A stretch of 64,000 nt of DNA from Sulfurisoma sediminicola (GCF_003865015.1 NZ_BHVV01000008.1:62001-126000); one strand, 5' to 3'. Shown: positions 51,362 through 61,109, counted from the first letter of the stretch. Translations and numbers: made by a program. The notes: generated from the letters alone by a model not told the origin.

Positions 51362-52027
51362 CTACCAGATGCCGGGGAGGAGGCGGTAACGCACCGCGGC
51401 GACATAGCGCGACCATCCCTCATCCAGGGCGAGCATCCGCTCTTCGGCACGGATGCGGAAGAACAGGGATGCCCAGCCCGCAACCACCAGAAGCAATGTC
51501 ACGACGTTGTATTCGAGGAGGTTGTAACCGACGTCCGCGAACAGGTAGCCCAGATACATCGGGTGGCGCACGAGCCGGTAGGGGCCCCGTGTCTCCAGGC
51601 CCCGCAAGGCAGGCCAGACCCCGAACCACCTGCCCAGGCTGAGGAGGCTGGCGAAGCTCAGACACGCCCCGAGCACGACGAGCGCCAGCCCGACATCGGG
51701 CCACGCCTCGTTGCCGGGCTCCCACCGGAGATACATCACCTGGGCATAGGGGTAGGCGTATGCCACAAGCACCGCGATACCGGAAAGAAACGAGCGATCC
51801 AGCGCCTCCGGCGGGCGCCGCGTGAAGGCGATCCACAGGACCAGCAGATGGCCCGAGACGTAAATCCAGTCCTGGATCGCGAAGGTGGGCGTCAGGAAAA
51901 CGAGCAGAACCAGTTCCACCGCCGTGAAGGCGAACAGGAACAAGTCGCCGAACCTCCTCCGGCTCATTCCTGGGGCGTGCATCCTCATCTTGGATTGATC
52001 CATCGCTTCCATCGACTCGTTCGACAC
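51362..52027 (-). CDS. ICMT/PEMT-like membrane methyltransferase
   Basis: 221 aa; the GTG at 52027 or the internal Met residues (at 52012 and 52003) could start it. Five or so membrane segments, and the C-terminal motif GPYRLVRHPMYLGYLFADVGYNLL with a downstream EERML, typical of the isoprenylcysteine carboxylmethyltransferase/phospholipid methyltransferase group, which binds SAM between the RHPxY region and the Glu. Bacterial members methylate small or lipid molecules; the substrate is unknown. The 198 bp between it and bacteriohemerythrin hold no supported gene. Confidence 0.75.
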   Translation of the reverse strand: MSNESMEAMDQSKMRMHAPGMSRRRFGDLFLFAFTAVELVLLVFLTPTFAIQDWIYVSGHLLVLWIAFTRRPPEALDRSFLSGIAVLVAYAYPYAQVMYLRWEPGNEAWPDVGLALVVLGACLSFASLLSLGRWFGVWPALRGLETRGPYRLVRHPMYLGYLFADVGYNLLEYNVVTLLLVVAGWASLFFRIRAEERMLALDEGWSRYVAAVRYRLLPGIW

Positions 52028-52196
52028 CCGGTCCGATGATCCGCTGCGAACAGGGAGACCGCGGCGGATGGATTATGCCCCCTGTTCAGCGCGCGCCGTT
52101 CGCGAGCAGGCCGATTTCAGCCGGCGGTGGCCGGCGGCCAGACGACAATATGGCAAACTGGCCGAACCTTAACGAGACAGCTTCGCTTGCGCAGAC

Positions 52197-53390
52197 TTGG
52201 CCGACAACCGTCACTTCTATCGGGAGCTTCCCGCCCTCGCATCGTTCGCCGCAGCGGTGGAAATCCTGCAGCACACGCCGCTGCCCGAAGACTGGTGGAT
52301 CGTGATCGCCGACGTTGTCGGCTCCACGCAGGCCATTGCGGCGGGCAATTACAAAAGCGTCAACACCGTCGGGGTGGCCTGCATCGCCGCCGTATTGAAC
52401 GTCGACCGGGCCATCGACATGCCTTTCGTCTTCGGCGGCGACGGCGCGACCCTCGCTGTGCCGGACGGTCTCGTCGAACGCGTCAAGCCGGCGCTGCGGG
52501 GAACGCAGGAACTCGCCCGCGCCGCCTTCGGACTGGAACTGCGCGTCGGCCTGGTGAAAGTCGGCGACCTGAAGCGGCAGGATTTCTGGGTCAATGTCGC
52601 CAAGGTGCGCCTTTCGCCGCACCTGACCCAGGCGACCTTCTCCGGGCGCGGCTGGAACGAGGCGGAACGGCGGGTCAAGGCCATGGATGGCCGCGACGTC
52701 GTGCGGATCCGCGAAGACGACGGCCCCGCCGATGCAAGTTTCGAAGGCTTCGAATGCCGCTGGAAGGCGGTGCCGCATTTCAACGGGCACAAACTGTCCC
52801 TGCTGGTGGCGGCGATGTCGGACGACCCGCATGCCAACCTGAAGACCTACCAGGCCGTCGCCAGCCGGATCCAGGCGATCTACGGCGAAGTCGCCGATTA
52901 CCACCCCTTGCGGCCGGCGCGCTTGCACATGTCGCTGAACCCCGCCACGCTCGTCGCCGAATGGAAAGTTCACACCGTGGGCGACGGCCCTTGGCGGCGT
53001 TTGCGCCACTTCGCCCGGCTGCTGTTCCTGAACCTCGCCGGAATGGTCATGTTCGCCGCGAACATCGACACGAAAGCCATACGCTGGTCGCACTACCGCG
53101 AGGAACTCGTCGATAACACCGATTTCAGGAAGTTCGACGGCATGCTGCGCATGGTGATCGACGGCAGCGACGCCCAGGCGGCCGAACTCGAGCGCTACCT
53201 GGAAGCCGAATATCGCGCGGGCCGCCTCGCCTACGGCATGTTCAAGTCGCGCGAAGCGCTGGTCACCTGCCTGGTGCAATCACACAGCGGCAACCACATC
53301 CACTTCGTGGACGGCAGCGACGGCGGCTACGCGCTGGCGGCCCGGAGCCTCAAGAAACAGCTGGAACGGCTGAAGGCAGACCGCGCCTAG
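52197..53390 (+). CDS. DUF3095 family, nucleotide-cyclase-like protein
   Basis: 397 aa starting at TTG 52197, the only start before an in-frame stop at 52170. The family opening HFYRELPALASFA and WWIVIADVVGSTQAIAAGNYKSVNTVGVACIAAVLN is followed by MPFVFGGDGATLAVP, a GGDGA motif like that of class III nucleotide cyclases. The C-terminal half (LYHMS, KAIRWSHYREELVDNTDFRKFDGMLRMVIDG) is characteristic of DUF3095. The Asp/Gly arrangement suggests a metal- and nucleotide-binding site, but cyclase activity has not been shown for the family as far as I know. Its stop overlaps that of the converging transporter gene. Confidence 0.85.
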   Translation: MADNRHFYRELPALASFAAAVEILQHTPLPEDWWIVIADVVGSTQAIAAGNYKSVNTVGVACIAAVLNVDRAIDMPFVFGGDGATLAVPDGLVERVKPALRGTQELARAAFGLELRVGLVKVGDLKRQDFWVNVAKVRLSPHLTQATFSGRGWNEAERRVKAMDGRDVVRIREDDGPADASFEGFECRWKAVPHFNGHKLSLLVAAMSDDPHANLKTYQAVASRIQAIYGEVADYHPLRPARLHMSLNPATLVAEWKVHTVGDGPWRRLRHFARLLFLNLAGMVMFAANIDTKAIRWSHYREELVDNTDFRKFDGMLRMVIDGSDAQAAELERYLEAEYRAGRLAYGMFKSREALVTCLVQSHSGNHIHFVDGSDGGYALAARSLKKQLERLKADRA

Positions 53391-54526
53391 ACGCCGATCC
53401 AGCCGCGCTTCGCGGCATGGAAGGCGAGGATGCCGAACACTACCGCGATGCCGACGTTCCACACGGCGAGCGCCGCGGTCGCCAGCACCACGAAGCGCTC
53501 GATCTTCTCGCCCCCGACATCCTTGCTCGCCAGCGCGAGCTGCACCCCGGCGAGGAACAGGATCACGCCGAGCACCGCGGGCGGGAAGAGGCGGAAGATC
53601 AGCGCGACCGAATCGGCGAGCAGCAGGCCCATCGCCAGCAGCAGCGCGCCGAGCATCACCGTGGCGCCGCCCGTGCGCGCGCCGAACTGCACGTGGCCGG
53701 CCATGCCGCCGGCGCCGTGGCACATGGGGATGCCGCCGATGGCGCTCGACCACAGGTTCATCAGTCCCGTGGAGAACGCTACGCGTCGCTCGGTCACCGG
53801 GCGGTCGGGAAACAGGCGGTTGTTCTCCTCGGTGATGGCGATCAGCGCGTTGCCGAAGGTCAAGGGCAGCTGCGGCAGCGCGAGGAAGATCGCGCCGATC
53901 CACAGGTCGTCCAGCGTCAGCCCCGGCCAGGCGAAGGACGGCAGGCGCGGCGCGACGCGGATCGCGGACAGCTCGGACAGCAGCGCCGGCTGTTCGAGCA
54001 CGGCGACGAGCCCGCCGACGACCAGCAGAACCAGCATCGCCGGGATACGCGAGCGCGCCAGCAGCACCAGCGTCGCCGCCAGCAGCGCGGCGCCGAGCCA
54101 GGGCGATTGGGCCATCATGCGGGTGCCTTCGAGCATGAAGCTGAAACCGAGGCCCATGACCACGCCGAGCAGCGCCGCCTTCGGCACCCAGCGCGTCAGC
54201 CGCCGCGCCATGCCCGTCGCCGCGAGCAGCAGCCAGATCAGCCCGGTGACGATGCCGGCGCCCATCACCGTCGCGGCGGTCAGCGATGCCAGCGCGCCCG
54301 TCTGGGTGATCGCCGCCGCGCCGATGGCCTTCATCGGCTGCACCGGGAAGGGCGTGCGATAGACGAGGCCCACGATGACCATCATCGAGCCGAAGGCCAG
54401 CAGGATGCCGGCCGGGTCCATTTTCACCACCGAAATGTAGGCGGCGACGAAGGGGATCAGCGTGCCGAGGTCGCCGAAGGCGCCGGCCAGCTCGGCGAGG
54501 TCGTAGCGGTTCTTCGGCGCGGTCAT
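53387..54526 (-). CDS. MOT1-type molybdate/sulfate transporter
   Basis: 379 aa with about ten membrane segments. The two MOT1 family motifs are present: ELAGAFGDLGTLIPFVAAY near the N-terminus and GGIPMCHGAGGMAGHVQFGARTGG in the middle. MOT1 proteins carry molybdate in plants and algae and are predicted sulfate/molybdate carriers in bacteria. It follows moeA by 4 bp, which supports a role in molybdate (or tungstate) uptake for the pterin cofactor. Confidence 0.88.
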   Translation of the reverse strand: MTAPKNRYDLAELAGAFGDLGTLIPFVAAYISVVKMDPAGILLAFGSMMVIVGLVYRTPFPVQPMKAIGAAAITQTGALASLTAATVMGAGIVTGLIWLLLAATGMARRLTRWVPKAALLGVVMGLGFSFMLEGTRMMAQSPWLGAALLAATLVLLARSRIPAMLVLLVVGGLVAVLEQPALLSELSAIRVAPRLPSFAWPGLTLDDLWIGAIFLALPQLPLTFGNALIAITEENNRLFPDRPVTERRVAFSTGLMNLWSSAIGGIPMCHGAGGMAGHVQFGARTGGATVMLGALLLAMGLLLADSVALIFRLFPPAVLGVILFLAGVQLALASKDVGGEKIERFVVLATAALAVWNVGIAVVFGILAFHAAKRGWIGV

Positions 54527-54530
54527 TCCA

Positions 54531-55826
54531 TCACACCATGCCGGTCATGAGCTGCACCATCACCGTGTCGCCCTCATCACTTCCCTTTTCGACTTTTCCC
54601 CGCTCGGGCTCGAGCACGATGAAGCAGTCGGCCCTGGCCATCGAACTGAGTATTCCCGAGCCCTGGTGGCCCGTAGGCCGCACGCACCATTCGCCGTTCT
54701 CCAGGAACAGCACGCCGCGCTGGAACTCCGTGCGGCCCCGGCCCTTCTTCATCGGCTCGACGCAGCGCGCGGGGAAGGCCGGGAACTCGGGCACCGGGTC
54801 CATGCCCATGAGCTTCAGCAGCGCCGGCCGCACGAACTGGTAGAAGGTCACCATCACCGCGACCGGGTTGCCGGGCAGGCCGAAGAGCCAGGCGCCGTCG
54901 TCTTCCTTGCCCTCGCCACCAATTCGGCCGAAGGCCATCGGCCGGCCGGGTTTCATCGCGATCTTCCAGAACGCGACCTCGCCGAGCTGCTCCATCAGCT
55001 GCTTGATGAAATCCGCCTCGCCGACCGAGACGCCGCCGCTGGTGACAATGGCGTCGGCGCAGCTGGCCGCCTCGCGGAACGCGGCTTCGAGCGCGGCCGG
55101 ATCGTCCTTCACCACGCCCATGTCGATGACCTCGCAGCCGAGCCGCGTGAGCATGCCCCACAGCGTGTAACGGTTGCTGTCGTAGACGGCGCCGGGGAAC
55201 AGCGGCGTGCCGATGGAACAGAGCTCGTCGCCCGTGGAAAAAAGTGCGACGCGCACGCGGCGGCGCACCGACACTTCGGCGATGCCCAGCGAGGCGATGA
55301 TGCCCAGCTCCGCCGGCCGCAGCAGCTTGCCGGCGGCGATGGCGGCCGCGCCGGCCTTCAGGTCCTCGCCGGCGCGGCGGGCATTCTGCCCGAGGCGCTG
55401 GCCGGCGGGAACGACCACCGCGCCCTCCTCCACTTTCGCGACCTCCTGGATCACCACCGTGTCCGCGCCCTGCGGCATGACGGCGCCGGTCATGATGCGC
55501 ACCGTCTCGCCGGCGCCGAGTTTTCCTTCGAAGGCACGGCCGGCGAAGGCGGTGCCGATACTCTTCAGGCGGGTCTCGCCCACGGCGGCGAGGTCGGCGT
55601 GGCGCACCGCCCAGCCGTCCATGGCCGAGTTGTCGTGAGCCGGCACGTCGACCGGCGAGATCACGTCCGCGGCCAGCACGCGGCCGAGCGCCTGGCGGAT
55701 GAACAAGCGCTCGTGGCCGGCGACCGCCTGCAGCGTATCGAGGACGATGCGGCGGGCGGCATCGACGGACAGGGACTCGGGATCGTAGTCGTCGATGCAG
55801 GAAAAGCTCTTGAGCAGCGAGGTCAT
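54531..55826 (-). CDS. moeA: Molybdopterin molybdenumtransferase
   Basis: 431 aa from the ATG at 55826. MoeA features: DVPAHDNSAMDGWAVRHADL, IMTGAVMPQGADTVVIQE, GELGIIASLGIAEVSVRRRVRVALFSTGDEL, YDSNRYTLWGML, TSGGVSVGEADFIKQL and the KPGRPMAFG/GLPGNPVAVMVTFYQFVRP end. It inserts molybdate (or tungstate in some organisms) into adenylated molybdopterin. Downstream of the glycosidase pair and just before the MOT1 gene. A possible supplier of the cofactor for the AOR-family enzyme. Confidence 0.96.
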   Translation of the reverse strand: MTSLLKSFSCIDDYDPESLSVDAARRIVLDTLQAVAGHERLFIRQALGRVLAADVISPVDVPAHDNSAMDGWAVRHADLAAVGETRLKSIGTAFAGRAFEGKLGAGETVRIMTGAVMPQGADTVVIQEVAKVEEGAVVVPAGQRLGQNARRAGEDLKAGAAAIAAGKLLRPAELGIIASLGIAEVSVRRRVRVALFSTGDELCSIGTPLFPGAVYDSNRYTLWGMLTRLGCEVIDMGVVKDDPAALEAAFREAASCADAIVTSGGVSVGEADFIKQLMEQLGEVAFWKIAMKPGRPMAFGRIGGEGKEDDGAWLFGLPGNPVAVMVTFYQFVRPALLKLMGMDPVPEFPAFPARCVEPMKKGRGRTEFQRGVLFLENGEWCVRPTGHQGSGILSSMARADCFIVLEPERGKVEKGSDEGDTVMVQLMTGMV

Positions 55827-55899
55827 GGCGCGATGGTCTGTGAATGGCGGCGGAGCAGGCAATTTAGGCCATTTTCCGCGATTCGGGTACCGCGGCGAT

Positions 55900-57384
55900 T
55901 CACCCCTCGCGCCGCGTCAGCGAGAACACCTGCGCCCGCCACGGCGGCTCGTCCAGATAGAGACCGCGCGCCTGCAACTCACTGCCCTCCCGCTCGTACG
56001 CGGCATCGCCGATCAGGTCCTTTAGCCGCCACGGGCCATCGCCGAGATCGGCGAACGGCAGCCGCAGGTAGCACTGGCTCCGGTGGGGCGCATAGTTCAC
56101 CGCCACCAGCAGCCGCTCGCCGGCCTGGCCTTCGAAGGCGAAGGCGACAAAGCAGTCCCAGGAGCCGTTGCCGTCCCAAGCGGGAACGCATTCGAGCAAC
56201 TGCCATTGGCCGTCGCGCACCGCCGGCCGGCGCAACACGGCCAGCAGGCGGTCGTAGAACCGTTGCAGCCGAGCGTCGACGGCTTCGGCCGGAGTGCGCA
56301 CCAGATGGGGCGAAATGCGCTTCCTGCGCCCCTCGAACTGGCCCTGGTGGAAGAAGCGCAGACCCGGCGAGAGGAAGGTGATGAGCGCCGCGGCCTCGTG
56401 CATTTCCGCGGCGAAGGTCGCCGCCGCACGCGGTTCGTCGTGGTTCTCGAGGAAGCGGGCCATCTTCTCCTGGTAATCCGGTCCCGCGCAGAAATGCTCG
56501 CGCACCGGCCGTGCGTGGCCTTCGCGCAGGCGATCGTAGAGCCGCTTGTCGTAGGCGTAGTCGAAGCCCTGCAGCAGCAGGGTCCATTCGAGGTCCCAAT
56601 ACACCTCGGCCATGAAGCGAAACTCGGGATGCGTGCGCCGCACGGCCTCGGTCGCCTTGGGCCAGAAAAGATCGGCGCGGATGCCCCAGGTGCGCTCGAA
56701 CACGTCGGGCAGGACCAGCATGGCCATGTCGCAGCGCACCCCATCGCATTGCCCGGCGATGCGCTCCAGTTCGGCGATCATCGCCTGCTGCAGTTCCGGC
56801 CTGCCGTAGTCGAGCTGCAGCGTGTCGGGCCAGCCGTCGAAGTAGGGGTCGCGGCCGTAGGCCAGCACCCGCGGCCCGCTCTTCGTCTGCAGCCGGCACC
56901 AGTTCTGCGGCGAGCGCGCCAGATCGTCCTCGCTGCCGGCGACGAAGTAGTCCGGATGTTCGTCGATCCACGGGTGATCCGGCGCCATGTGGTTCGGCAC
57001 GAAGTCGAGCATCAGCTTCAGCCCGTGTTGCTGCAGTCGCTGCCGCAGGCGTGCCAGCGCGGCGGCGCCGCCCAGGTCGCGATGCACCGCGTAGCCCTGG
57101 ATGGCGAAGCCGGAGCCGGCGATGTCCTCGTCCTCGAGGTCCGGCAGCGTTTCCTCGAACTCGCGCCGCCATCCGGGATTCGCGCGCGAGATCGCCTGCG
57201 CCGCCGGGCCGGTCTGCCACACGCTCAGCAGCCAGACCCAGTCGAAACCCTTTTCCGCCAGGCGACCCAGTTCGGCATCGGGAATGTCGTCCAGCGTCGC
57301 GCGCCTGCCCAGCGCGCGGGACAGCCCGGTCAGCCAGACGCGTGTGTTGATCTGGTAGAGCGAGGGATAGCGCGGATCGGGCAT
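55900..57384 (-). CDS. GH13 alpha-amylase-family glycosidase
   Basis: 494 aa; the ATG at 57384 follows a strong ribosome binding site (GAGGGAGGGAAC). TIM-barrel regions: DFVPNHMAPDHPW (region I), CDGVRCDMAML with the nucleophile D219, AEVYWD with the acid/base E260, and FLENHDEPR with D316. The start MPDPRYPSLYQINTRVWL and the small C-terminal beta domain are typical of a compact GH13 group. It would act on alpha-linked glucose oligosaccharides in the cytosol. Starts 10 bp after the GH63-like gene, so the two probably work on the same storage or osmolyte sugar. Confidence 0.9.
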   Translation of the reverse strand: MPDPRYPSLYQINTRVWLTGLSRALGRRATLDDIPDAELGRLAEKGFDWVWLLSVWQTGPAAQAISRANPGWRREFEETLPDLEDEDIAGSGFAIQGYAVHRDLGGAAALARLRQRLQQHGLKLMLDFVPNHMAPDHPWIDEHPDYFVAGSEDDLARSPQNWCRLQTKSGPRVLAYGRDPYFDGWPDTLQLDYGRPELQQAMIAELERIAGQCDGVRCDMAMLVLPDVFERTWGIRADLFWPKATEAVRRTHPEFRFMAEVYWDLEWTLLLQGFDYAYDKRLYDRLREGHARPVREHFCAGPDYQEKMARFLENHDEPRAAATFAAEMHEAAALITFLSPGLRFFHQGQFEGRRKRISPHLVRTPAEAVDARLQRFYDRLLAVLRRPAVRDGQWQLLECVPAWDGNGSWDCFVAFAFEGQAGERLLVAVNYAPHRSQCYLRLPFADLGDGPWRLKDLIGDAAYEREGSELQARGLYLDEPPWRAQVFSLTRREG

Positions 57385-57394
57385 GTTCCCTCCC

Positions 57395-60135
57395 TCAGAG
57401 TTTGCCCGCCTGCTCGCCACCCACTTGTTCCCGGATGACCTTGGCCAGGATCTTTCCGCTTTCGGTCTCCAGCATGGTCTTGGCGTCGACGCGCGCGAAC
57501 AGGTCCAGCAGGGGGGCGACCAGCGCCGTCCACCCCGTCTGGTGGCTGGCGCCGAGGCCCGCGCCGTTGTCGCCATGGAAATACTCGTAGAACAGGATCA
57601 GGTCGCGCCAGTGCGGATCGTCCTGGAACTTGCGCGTGGCGCCGTAGACCGGCCGCTGCCCGTCGGCATCGCGCAGGAAGGTGCCGGTCAGGCGGCGCAC
57701 GAGCTCCTGCGCGACCTCGAACAGCGTCATGTAATTGCCGGAACCCGTCGGACACTGCACCTTGAATTCGTCGCCGTAGAAGGCGTAGAGATTCGTGAGC
57801 GCCCGGACGATCAGGGCATTGACCGGCATCCATACCGGCCCGCGCCAGTTGGAGTTGCCGCCGAACATGCCGGTATTCGATTCCGCCGGCAGGTATTGCA
57901 CCTTGTACTCCTGCCCGCCGACGTGGAACACGAACGGGTGCTCGAGGTGATGGCGCGAGAGCGAGCGGATGCCGTGCGGCCCGAGGAACTCGTTCTCGTC
58001 GAGCATGTAGCCAAGCACGCGCTCGAGCTTCTTCTTGTTGAGGATAGCCAGCAGCCGCCGGTCCTTGTAGCCGGTGAAGCCGGCGTCGGTCGGCGCCACC
58101 TGGGCGACCAGTTCGGGGTGGCGCTGGCGGAACAGCGCGATCAGCTCCAGCAACTTCGGATTGCGCATGAGCGCGGTCGGCTCGAACACCGTCGAGGCGC
58201 ACAGCGGCAACAGCCCCACCAGCGAGCGCACCTTCAGGCGCATCGCCTGCCCGTCGGGCAGCCGCAGCAGGTCGTAGAAGAAGCCGTCCTCCTCGTCCCA
58301 CATCTCGTCGTGATGTTCGCCGATACGGTCCATCGCATAGGCGATCCACATGAAATGCTGGACGAACTTGAAGGCGATCTCCTCGTAGATCGGGTCGTAC
58401 TCGGTCAGGATGATGGCCATCTCCAGCATGTTCTGGCAGTAGAAGGCCATCCAGGCGGTGCCGTCCGCCTGCTCCAGCGTGCCGCCCGTGGGCAGCGGCG
58501 CGCTGCGGTCGAAGATGCCGATGTTGTCCAGCCCGAGGAAGCCGCCGGCGAAGACGTTGCGCCCCGCCGGGTCCTTGCGATTGACCCACCAGTTGAAGTT
58601 CAGCATCAAACCCTGGAAGGAGCGCTCGAGGAAGCGCAGGTCCGCCCGGCCCAGCTGCTTCTCGTACTTGTACAGCCAGAGCGTGGCGAAGGCATGCACC
58701 GGCGGATTGACGTCGCTGAAGTTCCACTCGTAGGCCGGAATCTGTCCGCTCGGGTGGAGGTAGAGATTGCGCAGCATCAGCGACAGCTGCTCCTTGGCGA
58801 AGTCGAAATCCACCAGCGACAGGGAGATGGTGTGGAAGGCCAGGTCCCAGGCCGCGTACCACGGGTACTCCCACTTGTCCGGCATGGAGATCACGTCGGC
58901 GTTGAGCATGTGGAACCATTCCGTGTTGCGCACGTCGTGGCGGGCCGCCTCGATCAGCGGGTGGCTCTTGTGCTCGCGCAGCCAGTGCTCGAGATCGAAG
59001 TAGTAGAACTGCTTGCCCCACAGCATGCCGGCCAGTGCCTGGCGATGCACCCGGCGCTGATCCTCGGTCAGCGAGCTCGGCGTAATCCGCTCGTAGAACT
59101 CGTCGGCGTCGCCGAGCCGCCCCTTGAACACCTTCTGGAAACCCTCGAAGGGCTGGTCGAGCCTTGTCGCCGCCAGCCGCAGCCGAACGGTCCGGCTGCC
59201 AACGGCGGGCACGTCGAGCACATAGTGTGCCGCGGCCTTTGTCCCCGTCCGCGCGGGATTGACCGCCCCGCCCTGCCCTTCGACGACGTAGGAGTGGAAC
59301 GCATCCTTGACGTAGGGCGTCGCGTTGGGCTGGCCCCAGAGGCGCTGCGCGTTGCTCTCGTTTTCGGTGAACAGCAGCTCCGGCTCGCCATCGCAATGCA
59401 GCCAATACTCGCCCAGGTCATGGTGCGTGGCCTGGATGGCGCCGGATCCCGCTGCGCGCAGGGAAGGCTTGCGCTCGTCCACGCCCCACGACCAGGTATT
59501 GCGGAACCACAGCGTCGGCAGGACCCGCAGCCGGGCGGCTTCCGGCCCGCGATTGTGCACGGTGATCAGCACGCACACGTCTTCCGGCCCGCTCTTGGCG
59601 TACTCGACGAAGACGTCGAAGTAGCGGTCCTCGGCGAAGGCGCCGGTATCGAGCAGCTCGTACTCGAACTCCTCCCGCGTGCGCCCGCGGTTGGTCTCGA
59701 TGAGGTCGCGGTAGGGAAACTCGCACTGCGGATACTTGTACAGATACTTCATGTACGAGTGCGTCGGCGTGCTGTCGATGTAGAAGTAGTACTCCTTGAC
59801 GTCCTCGCCGTGGTTCGCCTCGCTGTTGGTGAGGCCGAACATGCGCTCCTTCAGGATCGGGTCGCGCTCGTTCCACAGGGCCAGCGCGAAGCACAGCCGC
59901 TGCTTGTCGTCGCAGATCCCCCCATGCCGTCCTCGCCCCACTTGTAGGCGCGCGAACGCGACTGGTCATGGGTGAAGTAGTTCCACGCGTCGCCGTTGTC
60001 GCTGTAGTCCTCGCGGACCGTGCCCCACTGCCGCTCGCTCAGGTAGGGTCCCCACTTCTTCCACGGGATTCCCGCCTCGCGCGCTTCGTTCAGGCGCTTC
60101 TGTTCGGTGACGTCGATGATTTCCTGCGGGTTCAT
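57395..60135 (-). CDS. GH63-like (MGH1-type) glycosidase, split by a frameshift
   Basis: The N-terminal part (ATG at 60135, [31 protein letters not shown] ... [13 protein letters not shown]) and the main part ([46 protein letters not shown] to 57395) clearly belong to one protein of about 912 aa but lie in different frames. The switch occurs at a run of six G on the minus strand (59918-59923); one more G would restore the frame. The (alpha/alpha)6-barrel part has [39 protein letters not shown] and [29 protein letters not shown] before the ATG is a good ribosome binding site. Substrate unknown; a glucosyl- or mannosyl-linked glycoside is likely from the family. Confidence 0.85.
59918..59923 (-). 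other. Frameshift site in a G6 run
   Basis: CCCCCC on the plus strand. The frame before it reads GEDGMGG, the frame after it ICDDKQRL. One missing base explains the break. Either a consensus error typical of long-read homopolymers, a real mutation, or a slipped-strand switch. Confidence 0.75.
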
Positions 60136-60195
60136 TGCCTTTCCTCCTGCCGTTCATGGCTGCTGCCAAATCTGATCTTCCCGTCGTTCCGCGTC

Positions 60196-60209
60196 TTGAT
60201 CTGAATCAA
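60196..60209. promoter_or_regulatory. Perfect FNR/ANR-type box
   Basis: TTGATCTGAATCAA matches the FNR consensus TTGATnnnnATCAA at every fixed position. Between the GH63-like gene (-) and the small membrane protein gene (+). On the minus strand CAGATT (60174-60169) begins 21 nt past the box, close to class II FNR spacing. On the plus strand TATGAT (60228-60233) begins 18 nt past it. Confidence 0.7.
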
Positions 60210-60227
60210 GCGCGAACGATGATCGCC

Positions 60228-60233
60228 TATGAT
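60228..60233 (+). promoter_or_regulatory. TATGAT -10 element placed for a leaderless mRNA
   Basis: Exactly 6 nt before the ATG at 60240, the same spacing as at 8977, 38140 and 61110. No ribosome binding site is seen. Confidence 0.4.
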
Positions 60234-60239
60234 TAAGCC

Positions 60240-60623
60240 ATGGACGCACTGCGCGAATACCTCAGGCCGTGGAAGCTCGCCACGCTGGCCATCGGCCTGG
60301 CGCTGCTGCTCGTCGGCGCCGACTACTACCATGCGCCCGACTGGGACTATCGCATCAGCTTCATCATGGCGATCCTCACCTACCTCACGGCGCCATGGAC
60401 CGTGCGGGTCTTCATGGCGCGCCGCTGGCGCATGGTCCCGCTCGGCCTGTTCTTCTACTACTTCACGGTGGACGGCTGTTACTGGCTCTACTGGAGTGCG
60501 GTGAACCCGGAGGCGCTGGACATGCGCGAGGCGAACTTCTACGCCTCGTCCTGCCTCTATTTCCTTTGCGGCTTCGTCTGGCTGCACAATGGCCCCCTGA
60601 AACACCTGCTCGCGCGCCGCTGA
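60240..60623 (+). CDS. Small membrane protein of unknown function
   Basis: 127 aa with three or four hydrophobic segments (LATLAIGLALLLVGADYYH, IMAILTYLTAPWTVRVFM, LFFYYFTVDGCYWLYWSAV, YASSCLYFLCGFVWLHNGP). No family recognised. Starts from a probable leaderless promoter next to the FNR box, so it may respond to oxygen. Confidence 0.7.
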   Translation: MDALREYLRPWKLATLAIGLALLLVGADYYHAPDWDYRISFIMAILTYLTAPWTVRVFMARRWRMVPLGLFFYYFTVDGCYWLYWSAVNPEALDMREANFYASSCLYFLCGFVWLHNGPLKHLLARR

Positions 60624-60656
60624 CAGGCGCGCTTTCCACCCGCAAGGAGGCCGCCC

Positions 60657-61058
60657 ATGGGCGTTCAGGTCAGTGCAACGGTAAGGCAGATCGGCAAGAG
60701 CACCTCGGAAGCGACGGCGCGCAACCACGCGTGCCTGATCGACCGGCCAGAGGCCAAGGGCGGCGCCAACCGCGGCCCCATGGGCGGCGAGCTGATGCTC
60801 ATGGGCATCGGCGGCTGCTTCATGAGCAACCTGCTGGCCGCCGCGCTCGAGCGCGGGCTGGACCTGTCGGGCGCATCGGTGGACGTCGGCGCGACGCTCG
60901 AGACCTCCCCGCCCCGCTTCACGAACATCGCGCTGCGGGTGCACGGCGGCAACGCCGACCCGGCCGCGCTGCGGGAAATGATCGCCACGGCCGAGGCCGG
61001 CTGCATCGCCATCAACACCGCCCGCGGCGCCACCGAGGTCACGGTGCTGCCGGCCTGA
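60657..61058 (+). CDS. OsmC/Ohr family protein
   Basis: 133 aa after a perfect AAGGAGG ribosome binding site. The family cysteines are both present, in GIGGCFMSNLLAAAL and AEAGCIAINT, along with the Arg-containing N-terminal strand. OsmC/Ohr proteins reduce organic hydroperoxides through these cysteines with thiol donors. YhfA/OsmC-like rather than Ohr by the short form; exact subgroup not certain. Confidence 0.85.
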   Translation: MGVQVSATVRQIGKSTSEATARNHACLIDRPEAKGGANRGPMGGELMLMGIGGCFMSNLLAAALERGLDLSGASVDVGATLETSPPRFTNIALRVHGGNADPAALREMIATAEAGCIAINTARGATEVTVLPA

Positions 61059-61109
61059 TCGCCGGCCGGCGCGGTTGCTCCCCGTCAAGGCCGCTGCGGC
61101 GCGGCGGAC

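Noticed and set aside
51250-51642. Plus-strand open frame starting MKMPMFELYRKN
   Set aside because: Only its first third is intergenic; the rest is antisense to the methyltransferase gene and has no recognisable domain.
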